DNA from: Blumeriella jaapii
Taxonomy: Eukaryota > Ascomycota > Leotiomycetes > Helotiales > Drepanopezizaceae
Direction of reading: 5' to 3'
Length of the DNA stretch: 64,000 nt
Assembly: GCA_009599575.1 (NCBI GenBank)
Contig: VWND01000069.1
Span: 434,001 to 498,000, forward strand
Part shown: in pieces, positions 10,412 through 22,479 of the stretch
Position numbering within the stretch: the first letter of the stretch is position 1
Layout of the letters: the number at the start of each line of letters is the position of its first letter
Notes under the pieces: generated by a model
What the model saw: only the letters and a program-made list of their open reading frames with translations
Databases searched by the model: none
Told to the model about the DNA's origin: nothing
Program-made: the position numbers and the translations under genes

Positions 10412-12999
10412 ATGCACTCCTCACGGCGCATCTTTGTCAACCCCACCAGTATCCCCGGCCTGGGACCCCATAGACCCGCTCGACGCAACTTCTACAATGC
10501 CGGCTACACTCCCAGGAGAGGATCGAGAAAAGGCGCACAGCTCGGGAAAGGAGGGAGGAGGGAGAGTTCAGATACAGGCGAGGATCAGACAGGACACATA
10601 GCTGCTGGATCCAACGAAGGCATCTTGTTCTTCGACAGTAGGTACTGTACAGCTGTGGAGCTTTGATGGAGCCTGGAAGCCTTCAGCTGACATTCCCAGA
10701 TCTCTTTCCCTTGAAGCTCAACTGGACTCTGCGGCTGCCATGGAAGTCCGAACAGAGTCTCCCGGAACTGCTGGCTCGGTTCAACACGTCTACTCTGGGA
10801 ACCTTCGAGCCCGTAGCTCTCGTCAAACGAGCCATCCCCGACTCGGTGCCGATGAAAGTCACCGAGATCCTGCCAAGACTGAAGGATGGAGGTGCTTTCG
10901 TCAAGTTCTCACATCCAGAGGGCATTACGGCCAAGGAGATTGAAGGCCTCGTGCGGCAGTATTTGAGAGAGAAGCCTGTAAAGCCATGGTTCAACCCCTT
11001 CCGTCGGATCCGTGCAAACTTGGTGGTGGGCAAGCCTTGGCTGGAGGACTTGTACCGCTTTCCCAGCTCGAGGATGAAGGTGGAATTCGTGCCCACCAAT
11101 CCTGGAGGAGAAGCAGCGGAGCTGTCGCAAGAGACACTGTACAGTCTTTTCCGGAAATATGGAAAGCTGGCAGAGATCACGCCCCAGCCGTCCGATTCCA
11201 AGATCCTTCCTAAGTACGCATATCTTGACTTTGCCAGGCTGAGACATGCTATTATGGCAAGAAACTGTATGCATGGACTACAGGTGTTGGAAGCGGGAGG
11301 GGGTGGTGCAGCTGGTACACGACTCCGCCTCTCTTTTGAGCAGAAAAGGAAAGCTCACTGGATCTGGGACTGGCTCATGAGCCATCCTAGAATCGTTGTC
11401 CCGGCCGTTGCGGCACTTGTTGCCACCGTCACGGTTGCTATCTTCGATCCCATACGGACATTCTTCATCAAGGCACATATCGAGCACACATTCAATCTCA
11501 GGGACAACAGGGCATACCAGTGGTTCAAGAGTCAAGCAACGGATATCTTTACGTTCCATCACCGTAGAGCTGAAGAAGCCAGTCTGGGTGTCCTCTGGGG
11601 AGACAGAAAACAGATCATCGACCAACTGCAAACCTGGCTAATGGAGACCGCGGATACCTTTATCGTCGTGCAAGGACCTAGAGGCTCTGGGAAAAAAGAG
11701 TTGATCATAGATCAAGCTTTGAAAGGCCGGAAGAATGTGGTTCTGATAGATTGCAAGCCGATCCAAGAAGCTCGAGGCGACAGCGCAACGATCTCGGCGG
11801 CTGCGTCCTCAGTGGGCTACTGGCCGGTCTTCTCTTGGATGAACAGCATCAGTAGCTTAGTCGATCTCGCAGCTCAAGGCACGATAGGTGTCAAGTCTAG
11901 CTTCAGTGAGACTCTCGATGCCCAACTAAGCAAGATCTGGCAGAATACAGCCGCCGCTCTGAAGCAGGTTGCTCTCCAGAATCGGCACAAGGATGACAAA
12001 GATGCTACACTGTCCGACGATGATTGGCTCGAAGCACATCCGGAATGCCGGCCCGTCGTCGTGATCGACAACTTCCTACACAAGAATGAGGAGAGCAGCG
12101 TGGTCTACGACAAGATCTCGGAATGGGCTGCTGGTCTTACCACGGCCAACATCGCACATGTCGTTTTCCTCACGACCGATATCTCTTACTCGAAGTCTCT
12201 CAGTAAGGCTCTGCCAGACAGAGTGTTCCGTCAGCTTGCTCTGGGTGATATCACGCCCGAGGTCGCCAAACGATTTGTGATCACCCATTTGGACTCTGAC
12301 CAAGATGACCCCTCCGGCAACTCTGTAAAGTTGACTCCAAGCCAGCGATATCACGACCTAGATGAATTAGACGACGCCATCGCCGCAGTCGGCGGCAGAC
12401 TCACTGATCTGGAGTTCCTCGCTCGACGACTCAAGACTGGCCAAACACCCAAACGTGCCATCGCCGAGATGATCGAGCAAAGCGCCTCCGAGATCCTGAA
12501 AATGTACCTCCTGACCGTCGACAAGGCAGAGCGAAAGTGGTCCCCAGAACAAGCGTGGTATCTCATCAAAAGTCTGGCCGAGAACGACAGTCTCCGGTAC
12601 AACGAAATCCTGCTCAGCAACACCTTCGCCTCGTCCCTGATGGCGTCGGCCTCGAGCGGCGAAAGCGTCCTCGAAGCCCTCTCAGCCGCCGAGCTGATAA
12701 CCATCATGTCGTACAAAGGCCGTCCGCAGACGGTCAAAGCCGGCAAGCCCGTCTACGAGGCCGCGTTCAAGCTCCTCACGGAGGACAAGGTGCTGAAGAG
12801 CCGGCTCGACCTCGCCGTTCTCACGGAGCTGACGAAGATCGAGACGAAGAACGTGGATAAGTACGAGAACGAGCTGGCGCTAATTGGGATGCTGCCGAAG
12901 CAGCCGCGCGAGGTCGGGCCGCGGGTGCAGTACCTGCTGGGGAAGCTGGAGGCTAGCCAGCTGAAGGTCGAGGCGTGGAGAGGGAGATGGCTGCGCTGA
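10412..12999 (+). CDS. YME2: Mitochondrial escape protein 2 (Yme2/Rna12)
   Basis: Two exons (10412-10637, 10700-12999) give 841 residues. The 62-bp intron has a GCTGAC branch site and splices to the family block ILFFDNLFPLKL. The order is: Arg/Ser-rich N-terminus consistent with a presequence; conserved LFPLKL region; an RRM-like domain (about 170-290); one transmembrane segment (near IVVPAVAALVATVTVAIF); then a large C-terminal domain with a Walker A-like GPRGSGKK. Yme2 is an inner-membrane protein whose loss raises escape of mitochondrial DNA in yeast; the C-terminal part faces the intermembrane space. No frame breaks are seen. The intron contains a GTACTGTAC word that recurs across the window. 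Confidence 0.92.
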
Positions 13000-13649
13000 A
13001 GAAGGTGCTTATGGATGAGTATTAGTCGGGGTGTGAGGGGTGAGGTGGGATGGGATGAATGATACCTGGAGGAAGGGAGAACGATGTATACCCAGCTCAA
13101 TTTCTGCGATCTGAGCATTTGTAGAGGATACCGTGATCGAATCGTCAGTCTGCCTTGCTGATAGCCATCCTCATCTCGTTTGGCAGGCCGTTCTTTCACC
13201 TGCGTTCTGCGTTCGTCTCATGCAACAGATTGGTCTACCTCAGGTGAATTGGCACTCAAATACAGAGCCAGCAAGATCCCACATCAATCGCACAGGACTT
13301 TCAACAGTGGGATTGCTTCGAAGGCACTGCGCCCGCCCCGTTCCAGGCAGCGTGTTGGCCGTCGTGGAGAACTGCTGGAATAGCGGTGTCGTCTCGTTCC
13401 CATTCCTTTTCCTACAGTACTGTACATAGGTATCCATGTACACAAATACATACGTACGTACAGGTAGGTACATAAATACGCTCGCTGGTCACGGCGGTAA
13501 AGGTGTAGGTAGGAATAGCATTTCGCGAGTCGAAAAAGGAAGGAGGTGAATTAAATCCACCCATCTAGGAATCCCTCTCTCTCTCTCTTTCTCACTCTCA
13601 AACACCTGAAAAGCCGACCAAAAACGCCAGCGTTGTAAGCTGAAGCCGT
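13000..13649. other. Intergenic with GTAC-rich words
   Basis: 3' region of YME2. The stretch near 13415-13470 is rich in GTAC-containing words and (GTAC/GTAG) runs. A CT run lies near 13577-13600. No gene is supported. Confidence 0.4.
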
Positions 13650-13885
13650 ACCATCTCGCCTGTAAAGGGAAAGGAAGGCTTCGATAACGGACCCTTTTAG
13701 TCACACATTTTTAATCATAAATGTTCTCTCGAGGGGTCTTGGGTACAGTATGTAAAAATCCCTAGCTGAGCACGTTGCAAATGCCCCCCGGGAGACTCGA
13801 GCGGCCGGTTTCACTGGTTCCTCCAGACGTTAAGTAATATCATCGTATTATCTTCTTCTTCTTCATCATCATCTCTCTCTGTGTA
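13650..13885 (+). mobile_element. LINE 3'-end fragment, copy 1
   Basis: This segment matches the 3' ends of three other copies in the window (15880-16078, 51625-51817, 61690-61945). Shared blocks in order are CCATC.CGCCTGTA, a CTTTTATAT-like block, TCTCGA..GTCT, AAAATCCC(C)AGCT.AGCACGT, and CCAGACGTTAA. It ends in a degenerate ATC/TTC-rich tail. No coding sequence accompanies it, so it is a strongly 5'-truncated and diverged copy. Confidence 0.75.
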
Positions 13886-14064
13886 GACACCCGGTTAGAG
13901 GCAATGATCTAAACACGCCTTGGACAACGATGATTATGATGATGCTAGTAAAGTGTCTTCCTGTAAAGTATGTGAACGCTTTCCCAAATCGAAAACGAGA
14001 CTGCTTTTAGCCCTGTGCCTGCCTGCCTGGCACAGCAAGGCATCTTGCGGCTTTGCACTCGTCC

Positions 14065-14080
14065 CATGCATCGGTCCATG
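14065..14080. repeat. Left target-site duplication of LINE copy 2
   Basis: CATGCATCGGTCCATG occurs here and again at 16079-16094, exactly bounding the LINE. A perfect 16-bp direct repeat is the expected footprint of target-primed reverse transcription. Confidence 0.85.
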
Positions 14081-16078
14081 AGAAGCGAGGGAAACAGCCG
14101 GCCCTACGGTGGCTGGGGGTCTGGTTTGATCGCAAACTGTCGTTCAAAAAACACGTATCTGAACGGGCCACCAAAGCTCGAAAGCTCGCTTTTCATATAC
14201 GAGGGCTAGCGAAGACGACACGGGGCCCTCCGGCTCATTCACTCCGAAAGGCTGTAATCACCTGCGTTTTCCCGTCCATTTTGTACGAGGCAGAAGCGTG
14301 ATATAATGGTCGCATCAAAACGGTCCGGAACAAAGAAATCAGCACAAAAATGGGCTAGCATTTGGACATAATAGAAAGCACGATTACGCTGGCCGCCAAA
14401 AGCGTTTTGCCAGTATAAAAAACCACTCCGAATATTACACTTTTTCGGAACGCAAGCTTTCCATCAGCGGAAGCGGCTCTGGAAAAAGCCAGACTAAGAT
14501 TCGCGCTACGCTTACGAACAATGGATAAAGATTATCTTTTGGTTAAACGAATGCTTTTATTAATAATCACCCGAGGCCGCGGCAAAAGCATTCGACAAGC
14601 TGCAAAAACGAAGGTCGAGCGCGCGGCGACCTGGTTTTCGCTAATCTCCCGACCCCAACTCCGACCACTTCACTTTTCTCCTGGGTGCCGGACGGATCCC
14701 ATCCTAGAAGTAAATAAAAAAAAGGCCGCGAAAGCTTTTAATAAATAATAGAACGAACTGCCCTCCGATGATATTACGATTTTTTCTAATAGCACGAAAC
14801 GATACTCAAATAAAAACAAATTGATTAGCTACAGTTATATAACTTATCAGAATAAAAAAGTGATCGGCTCGGGCTATAAAGCGATTAATACGGAGTCCTA
14901 CGTTTTCGACGCGGAAATAATAAAGGCCCGCATAAAACTGGCCAAAACACTACGCGCGCAGCCTGCTTATACGTACGACCGTATTTAGCTTTGCATCGAT
15001 TCGACTTCGATGATTTGATGCATACGAGAAAACGCGTTATCGATATCACAATAAGCGTTCCACGAAATACAAAATATAATACTCATATACGACGTCGGAA
15101 TCCGATAAGCCCCAGGATATATAAGCATAATTGGCAATAAAGCAGCGGACAAACTCGCCACTTATAAAAACAGTCAGCCCTAAAACCCGGGCATGCCTTC
15201 CGAACCGACGATCTATGAAATACGTTTTTATTACAAAACGATAAAAAACGACGCCAGAATTAAATAATGGTCTAAACACAAAAACTCTTTTTTTTCGGAA
15301 CTACCAGCGGTGGCAACTCGAATACCGCATTAAAAACCCTCCAGAATTGCATTTATTTCGCCCGGTGCTTCACCGACTTCTGACGTTTCGCTTTTCACAC
15401 AGCGATTTCTATTAGTATTATACCAAATTTAAATACGCAAACGCAAACCTGAAATGCTTCTGCGGCAAACGCAAAACTCTATTATACATCGTAAAATATA
15501 AAAAGTCCCGAAAACGATTCCGTTACTGGCCGCTAAAGCCGGATCATTTACCCATTTCGGATATCGAAGCACTGCGATATCTTAAAAAACTAAACGCGAA
15601 GCAATTCGCGGAACTTTTCCATACCACTGAGTTTTACTCTTTTACCTGCCCTAAGTAAACTCTGGGACAGCGTATTGCCGTCCCAAAGAAAATGTTTCTG
15701 ACATTGTATTACTAACGTTTAAAAGTCTAAGTTGAAAAGTTTTAAATTTCTCGCGCTTTTGCTTTGTTTTGTATAATTTCGCCGATTGGCTTAACCACTG
15801 GTTATACGACCAACAAAAACATTCAGCGTTTTTTGCGTTTTGATTTTATTCGAAATTTACTTTACGAACACAATGAAAAACCATCCCGCCTGTAAGAAAA
15901 AGGCTCAAATAGCGGACCTTTTGTCATACATTTCTTTTATATAACTGCTTTCTCGAAGGTCTCTTCTTATATATAAAAATCCCCAGCTTAGCACGTCTCC
16001 AATGCCCTGCGGAAGGCTTGAGGTAGCGCAGTTTCACTGCCCCCTCCAGACGTTAAACAATATCATCATCATCATCAT
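14081..16078 (+). mobile_element. Degenerate Tad1-like LINE, copy 2 (RT end, RNase H, zinc knuckle, 3' tail)
   Basis: A 5'-truncated non-LTR retrotransposon of about 2 kb. At 14083-14300 one frame reads the C-terminal part of a LINE reverse transcriptase (RWLGVWFDRKLSFKKHV, then SLRKAVITCVFPSILY). At 14770-15160 an RNase H domain is visible with block order Y(D)..S.., IGSGYK, VFDAEI, and PGYISIIGNKAADKLA. Near 15450-15500 a Cys-Gly block (CFCG...KT) recalls the C-terminal CCHC knuckle. The reading is broken by many TAA/TAG stops. Changes such as His to Tyr and Gly to Ser at conserved sites, with high A+T, point to RIP-type C-to-T decay. The 3' end carries an (ATC)n tail and perfect target-site duplications flank it. 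It is inactive. Confidence 0.9.
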
Positions 16079-16094
16079 CATGCATCGGTCCATG
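16079..16094. repeat. Right target-site duplication of LINE copy 2
   Basis: Exact second copy of the 16-bp word at 14065-14080, directly after the ATC tail of the LINE. Confidence 0.85.
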
Positions 16095-16234
16095 CATGGG
16101 GGAATACGCACACAGCGATGCTCCCATCCTATTCTATCCCGTTCTAAGCCCGGAAAACGCCAGAGTCGTGAGATCCCAGTCTCGTAATGCGAAAAGTACC
16201 TAGTGAGAAGCAAGAGATACGAAAAAAAAGAATT

Positions 16235-17350
16235 TCAAGTGGAGATCCGCTCCTCGTAGGCTTCCCATGCCCTCTTCCTGTATCGTTCCGCTTCCCGGAC
16301 GGGATCGCCCGCGTTGATGATGCCGCGCCCGACAATCACTATGTCGCTGCCCATCAGCCCGACGATTTTCTGCGGCGTGTTGTACTGTTGTCCCATCCCG
16401 TCTCCCTTGACGTCCGCGTCGTCGTCCCCATCCTCGGGCGGCAGTTGGCAGCCAGGGGTCATGCTCAGAAACGCATCGTCCTCCCTCGTGTTCAGGCTCT
16501 CCTGCGCGATAAACCCCATCACGAAGTTCCTGTGCTCCCTCGCGCTCTCCACACAGGCATCCGTGTACTCCTTGGTCATGAAGTTGCCCGCCGAGCTCAT
16601 CTGCGCCAGGATCAGCAGTCCCCGATCCATGGGCGCCTCCTCTATGCCGTCCAGCATGTCGTCCCCATCCGGGAGGCCCTCGTGCGTGCGCGGAGAGTTT
16701 GTAGGCTCGAAGTGCTGCGAGATGGTCGTCACCGACACAATGCTCGCCTTGCGTCCCGCGTTGGCGATGGCATTCTGCAAGTTCTCCTCGGCAACAGGCG
16801 TCATCGCCGCATCGTAGCCATCGTCGTCCGATTCCACGCTGCCGTGCCTCGGCGTGCCCACAGAGATGTCCGTCTTGACCAGGTACCGCTTGCGCTCCTT
16901 CCACCTTACGGCCGCGTCGGCGAGGGCGTCGACGGCGGCCTTGCCGGGCACCATGTTCACGTTCGTGATGTGCGACCACTCGATGATCTTGGCGGTGCCC
17001 TCGGCGTACTGCAGCTGCACCGTGTTGCCGATGTCGCCGAACTTGCGGTCCTCGAAGATGAGGAAGCCGTGCTTGCGGGCGAGGCACGCCAGGCGCGCCC
17101 CCGTACCCGTCGTCGTGGTAGTCCCAGTTCGAGACAAGGTCGTAGTGCGTCTTGAGGACGACGATAGAGGGCCCGACGGCGCTGGCGAGGCTGAGGAGCT
17201 GGTTGGTGGTGGAGACGTCGGCGCTGAGGCAGAGGTTGGAGCGTTTCAGCGCCATGAGGCGAAGGAGGTAGGAGGAGAGCGGGTGCTGAGCGGTTTCAGC
17301 TCGCTGGCCGTAGGAGGTTTTGGTGACATGATGGGCGGTTTGCTGGACAT
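16235..17350 (-). CDS. URA3: Orotidine 5'-phosphate decarboxylase, with frame breaks
   Basis: This enzyme decarboxylates OMP to UMP, the last step of de novo pyrimidine synthesis. Recognisable blocks are [27 protein letters not shown], the catalytic [14 protein letters not shown] motif, [24 protein letters not shown] and IVGRGII. The long acidic insert matches the pyr-4 type of Sordariomycetes/Leotiomycetes. Two frame changes are needed. One lies near 17105-17115, where SNWDYHDD passes to GTGARLAC with two bases missing or one extra. The other is near 17330, where the only sensible ATG is out of frame with the conserved TSYGQRAE block, beside an A run. No intron fits either site. Indel errors are likelier than loss of the gene. 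The stop lies about 160 bp from the LINE end. Confidence 0.85.
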
Positions 17351-17636
17351 GTTTGGTGCTGAATTCTTCTGTTGGCTCAGCGTTTTGATCTAGACTGCGA
17401 ATATGAGTGCTTCTTCGCTCTCTGCGTACAGCACTGTACTGTAGGAAGGAGAAAAGTCGTACTGTAAAAACGCAAGCTTTATTATCTGTTGATCTCACTA
17501 TAGGGGGTTGTGCGCACTGCTTTGAGACGTGCAATAGTGTGTTGTATTGCTGGTGTCTAGGGAGCGGATAACAGCTACGTATTGATAAGGGAGTAAATGA
17601 TGATGCACGCCAGGCGCTCATGCCCAGTGCATGAGA

Positions 17637-17663
17637 TCACGTGATAAAATTACACTCACGTGA
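17637..17663. promoter_or_regulatory. Pair of TCACGTGA sites upstream of URA3
   Basis: The 8-bp palindrome TCACGTGA occurs at 17637-17644 and 17656-17663, a centre spacing of 19 bp. CACGTG is the core site of Cbf1/bHLH factors. The pair lies about 300 bp upstream of the probable URA3 start. Confidence 0.5.
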
Positions 17664-18165
17664 CCAAGCCAATACAATGTACCCTCATCATCCAAAACTA
17701 GAGGGGCGCGAGGTCCGTCTACAGTATTGACTCAGGTTCTTGAAAGTTGGCGGGAAATGGGTGATGCGCAGAGAATACGCAAGATCAGTGACGGTGGGTT
17801 ACGCGGTCGTGCCCGGAAGTCTGATCAGAGATTCCAGCAGCTGTGGGATGGCAGGACACAACGGTGTGTTGGGAGGTTGTATGAGGTTTCACAACTCACC
17901 GCTTGCTGATTTCATGATTTGGAAAAGGCCAACTCAATTTTACAATTTGCATTTTTGTGCTACCTTTAAGGTGCTCCCTGCAAAACACATTTTGCAGCGT
18001 TCACCGATTACCCAGTGATATCTGTCTTCGCTCGAAGAAAAAACCGCAAAACCTCAAAAGTCTAGCCGTGAAAAAAAGACCCGTTAATACCCCGCCACGG
18101 ATCATTTTGCTTCCATGACCTGATCCCCAGATGCAAAATAACTAAAGAAATTCGTGAGAAACCAT
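17664..18165. other. Intergenic between URA3 promoter and HSP70 3' end
   Basis: No gene recognised. The short plus-strand frames at 17727-18018 have no features of a gene. An A-rich stretch near 18040-18080 may belong to the HSP70 3' UTR. Confidence 0.4.
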
Positions 18166-20312
18166 CTAGTCAACCTCCTCAACAGTTGGGCCATCATCGC
18201 CGGCTGCACCAGGGCCGCCAGCACCTGGGAAGCCACCTGGTCCACCGGGCATGCCACCGGGCATACCACCGCCCTCACCACCAGCTCCGTAGAATTTCAT
18301 CATGATGGGGTTAGCAACGCCCTCGAGCTCCTTCTGATGCTCCTCGTACTCTTCCTTGGTGGCTTGTTGAGAGTCATCCAACCAGGCAACGGTCTTGTCA
18401 ATCTCGGCCTTGAGTTGCTCCTTGTCGGCAGCGTCAAGCTTCTCATCAACCTTGGGGTCGGAGAGGGTGTTGCGGAGAGAGTAAGCGTATGACTCGAGAC
18501 CGTTCTTGGCGCCAATGCGTCCAGCCTCGGCCTCATCCTCAGCCTTGTATTTCTCAGCCTCGGACAACATACGCTCGATGTCCTCCTTGGAAAGACGGCC
18601 CTTGTCGTTGGTGATCACAATCTTGTTGCTCTTTCCAGTACCCTTCTCGAGGGCTGAGACGTTCATGATTCCGTTGGCATCAAGATCGAAGGTGACCTCA
18701 ATTTGAGGAACACCACGGGGTGCAGGTGGGATACCGGTAAGCTCGAACTTGCCCAGCAGGTTGTTGTCCTTGGTGCGTTGACGCTCACCCTCGAAGACTT
18801 GGATAAGGACACCGGGTTGGTTGTCCGAGAAGGTGGAGAAAACTTCAGACTTCTTGGTGGGGATAGTGGTGTTTCTGGGGATGAGCTTGGTCATTTGGCC
18901 ACCGGCTGTCTCAATACCAAGGGACAATGGCGCAACATCGAGAAGCAGGATCTCGTTGGTGGACTTGGAGGAAGTGTCTCCTGAGAGAATGGCAGCCTGG
19001 ACGGCAGCACCGTAGGCAACAGCCTCATCGGGATTGATGGATTTGTTGGGCTCCTTTCCGTTGAAGTAGTCGGTGATCAACTTTTGGATGCGAGGAATAC
19101 GGGTAGAACCACCGACAAGAACGATCTCGTGGACCTTGGACTTGTCAATCTTGGCATCGGCGAGGACACGGTCGACTGGGGTGGTGTGGAACGGAAGAGG
19201 TCCTGGCAAAGCTCCTCGAATCTGGCACGGGTGATGGAGGTGTAGAAGTCGATTCCCTCGAACAAGGAGTCGATCTCGATCGAGGTTTGGGCAGAAGAGG
19301 AGAGAGTACGCTTTGCACGCTCGCAAGCGGTGCGGAGACGACGGAGAGCACGGGCGTTGGTGGAGAGATCTGTTGATTGTTAGTAAATATTTCCATCCAA
19401 ATGTTGAGCTTGAGCATGATTTGGAGCGAAAATGAAAGTCTAAGACCTCCGCCGGGGGTAGAGGTGAGATAGTAGTAGTAGGGAAGTGGGTTTTCTTTAC
19501 CTTTCTTGTGTTTTCTCTTGAACTCCTGTACGAAGTGGTTGACCAGGCGGTTGTCGAAGTCCTCACCTCCCAGGTGAGTGTCACCAGCGGTGGACTTGAC
19601 CTCGAAAATGCCCTCCTCGATGGTAAGAAGGGACACATCGAAGGTTCCTCCTCCCAGATCGAAGATGAGAACGTTGCGCTCGCCCTCAACCTTCTTATCG
19701 AGACCGTAGGCGATGGCAGCAGCGGTGGGCTCGTTGATAATGCGGAGAACGTTGAGACCAGCGATCAGACCAGCGTCCTTGGTAGCTTGACGTTGCGAAT
19801 CAGTGAAGTATGCCGGGACTGTGACGACCGCGTTGTTGACGGTTCCTCCCAAGTAGGCCTCGGCGGTCTCGCGCATCTTGACTAAGATCATGGACGAAAT
19901 CTCTTCGGGTGTGAATTGCTTCTTCTCGCCCTTGAATTCCACCTCAACGACAGGCTTACCGGCACGGTCGATGACGGTGAAGGGGAAGTGCTTCATGTCG
20001 GCCTGAACCTCAGCATCGGCGAACTTGCGTCCAATGAGGCGCTTGGCGTCGAAGACTGTGTTGTGAGGGTTCATGGCGACTTGGTTCTTTGCGGCATCAC
20101 CGATCAGACGCTCGGTATCTGTGAAGGCGACGAAAGAAGGAGTTGTGCGGTTGCCTTGATCGTTGGCAATGATTTCGATGCGATCATCTCTGAAGATACC
20201 CACGCAGGAGTACGTGGTACCTAGATCGATTCCTATTGAAGGTCCGAAGTCAGCCAAAGTCTCATCGAGATGCTGGAGGCGGGGGAGATGAATTACCAAT
20301 TGCGGGACCCAT
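18166..20312 (-). CDS. Cytosolic Hsp70 (Ssa-type) chaperone, one apparent frame break
   Basis: Three exons (20312-20297, 20232-19501, 19369-18166) code for about 650 residues. The tiny first exon (16 nt) joins to [12 protein letters not shown], the Hsp70 N-terminal signature. [12 protein letters not shown] and [11 protein letters not shown] are the other two Hsp70 signatures. The C-terminus has GGMPGG repeats and ends in EEVD, the TPR-cochaperone tail of cytosolic members. Introns are 64 and 131 bp, both GT-AG. Near 19180-19190, between [13 protein letters not shown] and PVDRVL, one base is missing in a C-rich run; the total exon length (1952) is one short of a multiple of three. An essential, otherwise intact chaperone makes a sequencing indel the best explanation. 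Confidence 0.93.
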
Positions 20313-20470
20313 GGTTGCGGGTTATGTGTGTGTGTAGAGAATTGAGTGCGTATGAATGGGGGAAATCGGAGTTGCTTCGAGAGTAGAGTGAAGACTTGCA
20401 AGTGTAGTGCGTGAAGAATGTGTGTTCGTGGTATGAGGAGGAAAGAAGGTGGGAGGCGTGGTGGATGGAA

Positions 20471-20526
20471 TATTTAATACAAGTCTCTAGTGGGGTGGGT
20501 GGTCCAAGCTCTCTTCTCGAAGCATC
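20471..20526 (-). promoter_or_regulatory. Heat-shock element and TATA box of HSP70
   Basis: TTCTCGAAGCATC at 20514-20526 is an nTTCnnGAAnnTTC-type heat-shock element with one mismatch in the third unit, about 200 bp upstream of the ATG. TATTAAATA (minus strand, 20471-20479) lies between it and the start and fits a TATA box. Control by Hsf1 is inferred. Confidence 0.55.
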
Positions 20527-20529
20527 CAT

Positions 20530-22335
20530 CAAACGAGCGTTCTCGCATATTCCAGTTCACTCGGGCAACGAAAGGAAGGAGTCTGCGGCAGTCCAGGAGC
20601 TTCATGCAATACCCAGGCATTTCGCATGTTATTCCCGGCTCATCTCCATGACGATTCGCTCGACCTCCTTCCATGGAGATCGGTGAATTCGAGAATTCGC
20701 AAGGCATTTGTTTGTGTTGTTGACGTTCGCTTCTGTGACTGGCTCACCGCCCGCATTCTGCCGCCAAGAACCGAACCGAAGGTGATGGAAGCTCTTCTGC
20801 TGATGTACACAGACACCGTCATGCTTGCTTTGGGTTTGCCTCGGCGGGACGGCGGGGAATTATGACGAAAGTCAACAAACTTTGGTTGCATTTGATATTC
20901 ACTACTACACAGACGTAATGTACTTCTCGGGCAACCTCAGACTCGTACCGGTTACTTCTAGAAGCATATCGTACTCCGAGGCGGAAATGGCATGTTACTG
21001 CGATGTGTGTATGCTCAGCATGATGTGCCTGGGTTTGTCGATCGTCATGTCACTACTAGGATTGGATGTTCTACCACTTTCGGTGACATGTTGACTTGGA
21101 ACGGGTCGGACTCAACGCATGTTTCTCTCGAAGCTCGTTTGGCGATTGGTTGTTTGATGTCGGCCCATTTCGATATCATGCTAGATACGGGGTACAGCAC
21201 TTTCTACCCACCGTTGAGTACATCTAAGAGGGCGTGGATGTGCGTTTGAATGTTCCAGTGACCGTACAGTGATTTGGACAAGAATGCATTCCAGCGGTTC
21301 TGGCAGGTCTCAGAAGAAGTGTGATGCGCATTCAAACGTAGCATGATGTAGAAAGCGTTCAACGCGATGCATGGCTTCGTACATGCATCTAGAGAGTTTC
21401 CCATGGCCAATGACAGGCGTTCCGTGTTCCCTATGCCGCCCTGGTGTTTTGCTGGATGCCCACTCATTGAGCAGAAAGTGACGAAACCGAAAAGGATTCT
21501 CGAACTCCCTCTTTGGACACTGATATTCGATGAGGGTGGGTCGAGTCCGATTGAGATTCTAGCTTGCCAACGTCACAATTACAATTCTCAATTTTTCCAA
21601 ATTTCTACTTGCCAAGTATAATCACAAGATTTGGGTGCTCCATTTTCATGCCATATCCTCCAACTCGACATCCCTTGTACTCCGTACGGAGCTGAGTTCG
21701 GAATAGTTCAAGCAACCAAGAGCGGCATTCTTCACCTAATGGAGACGAGGCGGTCAGGAAGGAAAATTATCCAACAATCTATCTGATGGACTGTGCTTCG
21801 AAAGTAATACGTAGCAGAGCAAGAAGCAACTAGACTTTGGGAGCCACATACTGTACCTTGAAAGCTCGGCCTCGCACTCTTCTTTCTATTTGCCCAAAAT
21901 ACGAGAGCTGGGTAAAGACGTCGCTATTGCTTGGAAGTTGGACCACTCGTGACTGTCGACGAGGCTTCTGCCATACAAGTGCACAGAAATGGGACTTGAG
22001 ATTTAGAAATTGCTCAAGCTAAATCACGCATCACAAAAGAAGTAAGACTTTGATCACATCGCCCGACCCAGCTCAGATCCGAACTTTTCTAGCCAACGAG
22101 AGCTTTACGCGGCACTTGCCACTGTCTGCTACAGTACTGTAGGTGCAAAATCTTCTGCGCAAAAACACAATGCAAACGAAAACACGGAGCTGGATGTCTA
22201 AAATTAAATCCCTAGTGGCTGCTCAAGTCTGGAAAGAGAATTTTGCGTCTACCACAATGCAAAGAGTATCTAGAGACTCGAAGACATCGCCGCCGTTACT
22301 CAGGAAATTTCGGACCTCGACCGGAAGGAGTGTGT
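20530..22335. other. Long intergenic stretch, no gene recognised
   Basis: About 1.8 kb between HSP70 and the eS19 gene. Several frames of 60-90 codons exist on both strands, but none has a recognisable domain, good codon pattern or splice support. It probably holds promoters of both flanking genes; an ncRNA cannot be excluded. Confidence 0.4.
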
Positions 22336-22343
22336 TCACGTGA
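22336..22343. promoter_or_regulatory. TCACGTGA site upstream of ribosomal protein eS19 gene
   Basis: Same 8-bp palindrome as upstream of URA3, here 137 bp before the eS19 ATG. Cbf1-type sites are known in ribosomal protein promoters of several ascomycetes; use here is inferred. Confidence 0.45.
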
Positions 22344-22479
22344 TCAGTGTACCGGTTCCGGTCTAGAGTCTCGCCTAACTTTCCTGCACACATTTCGGAT
22401 ATCGGAAAGTCCCACGTCCAGACTTCAACTTTTCCAACGACACAACAACCACCTCTCGAACGACCGACCCACCGCAACC

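Noticed and set aside
16200..17621. Extended OMP decarboxylase N-terminus starting at 17621
   Set aside because: The extra 90 residues have no family resemblance; the ATG near 17350 with a small indel is more plausible.
20626..21249. Short overlapping plus-strand frames between HSP70 and eS19 genes
   Set aside because: No domain, no splice sites joining them, and frames shift without homology.
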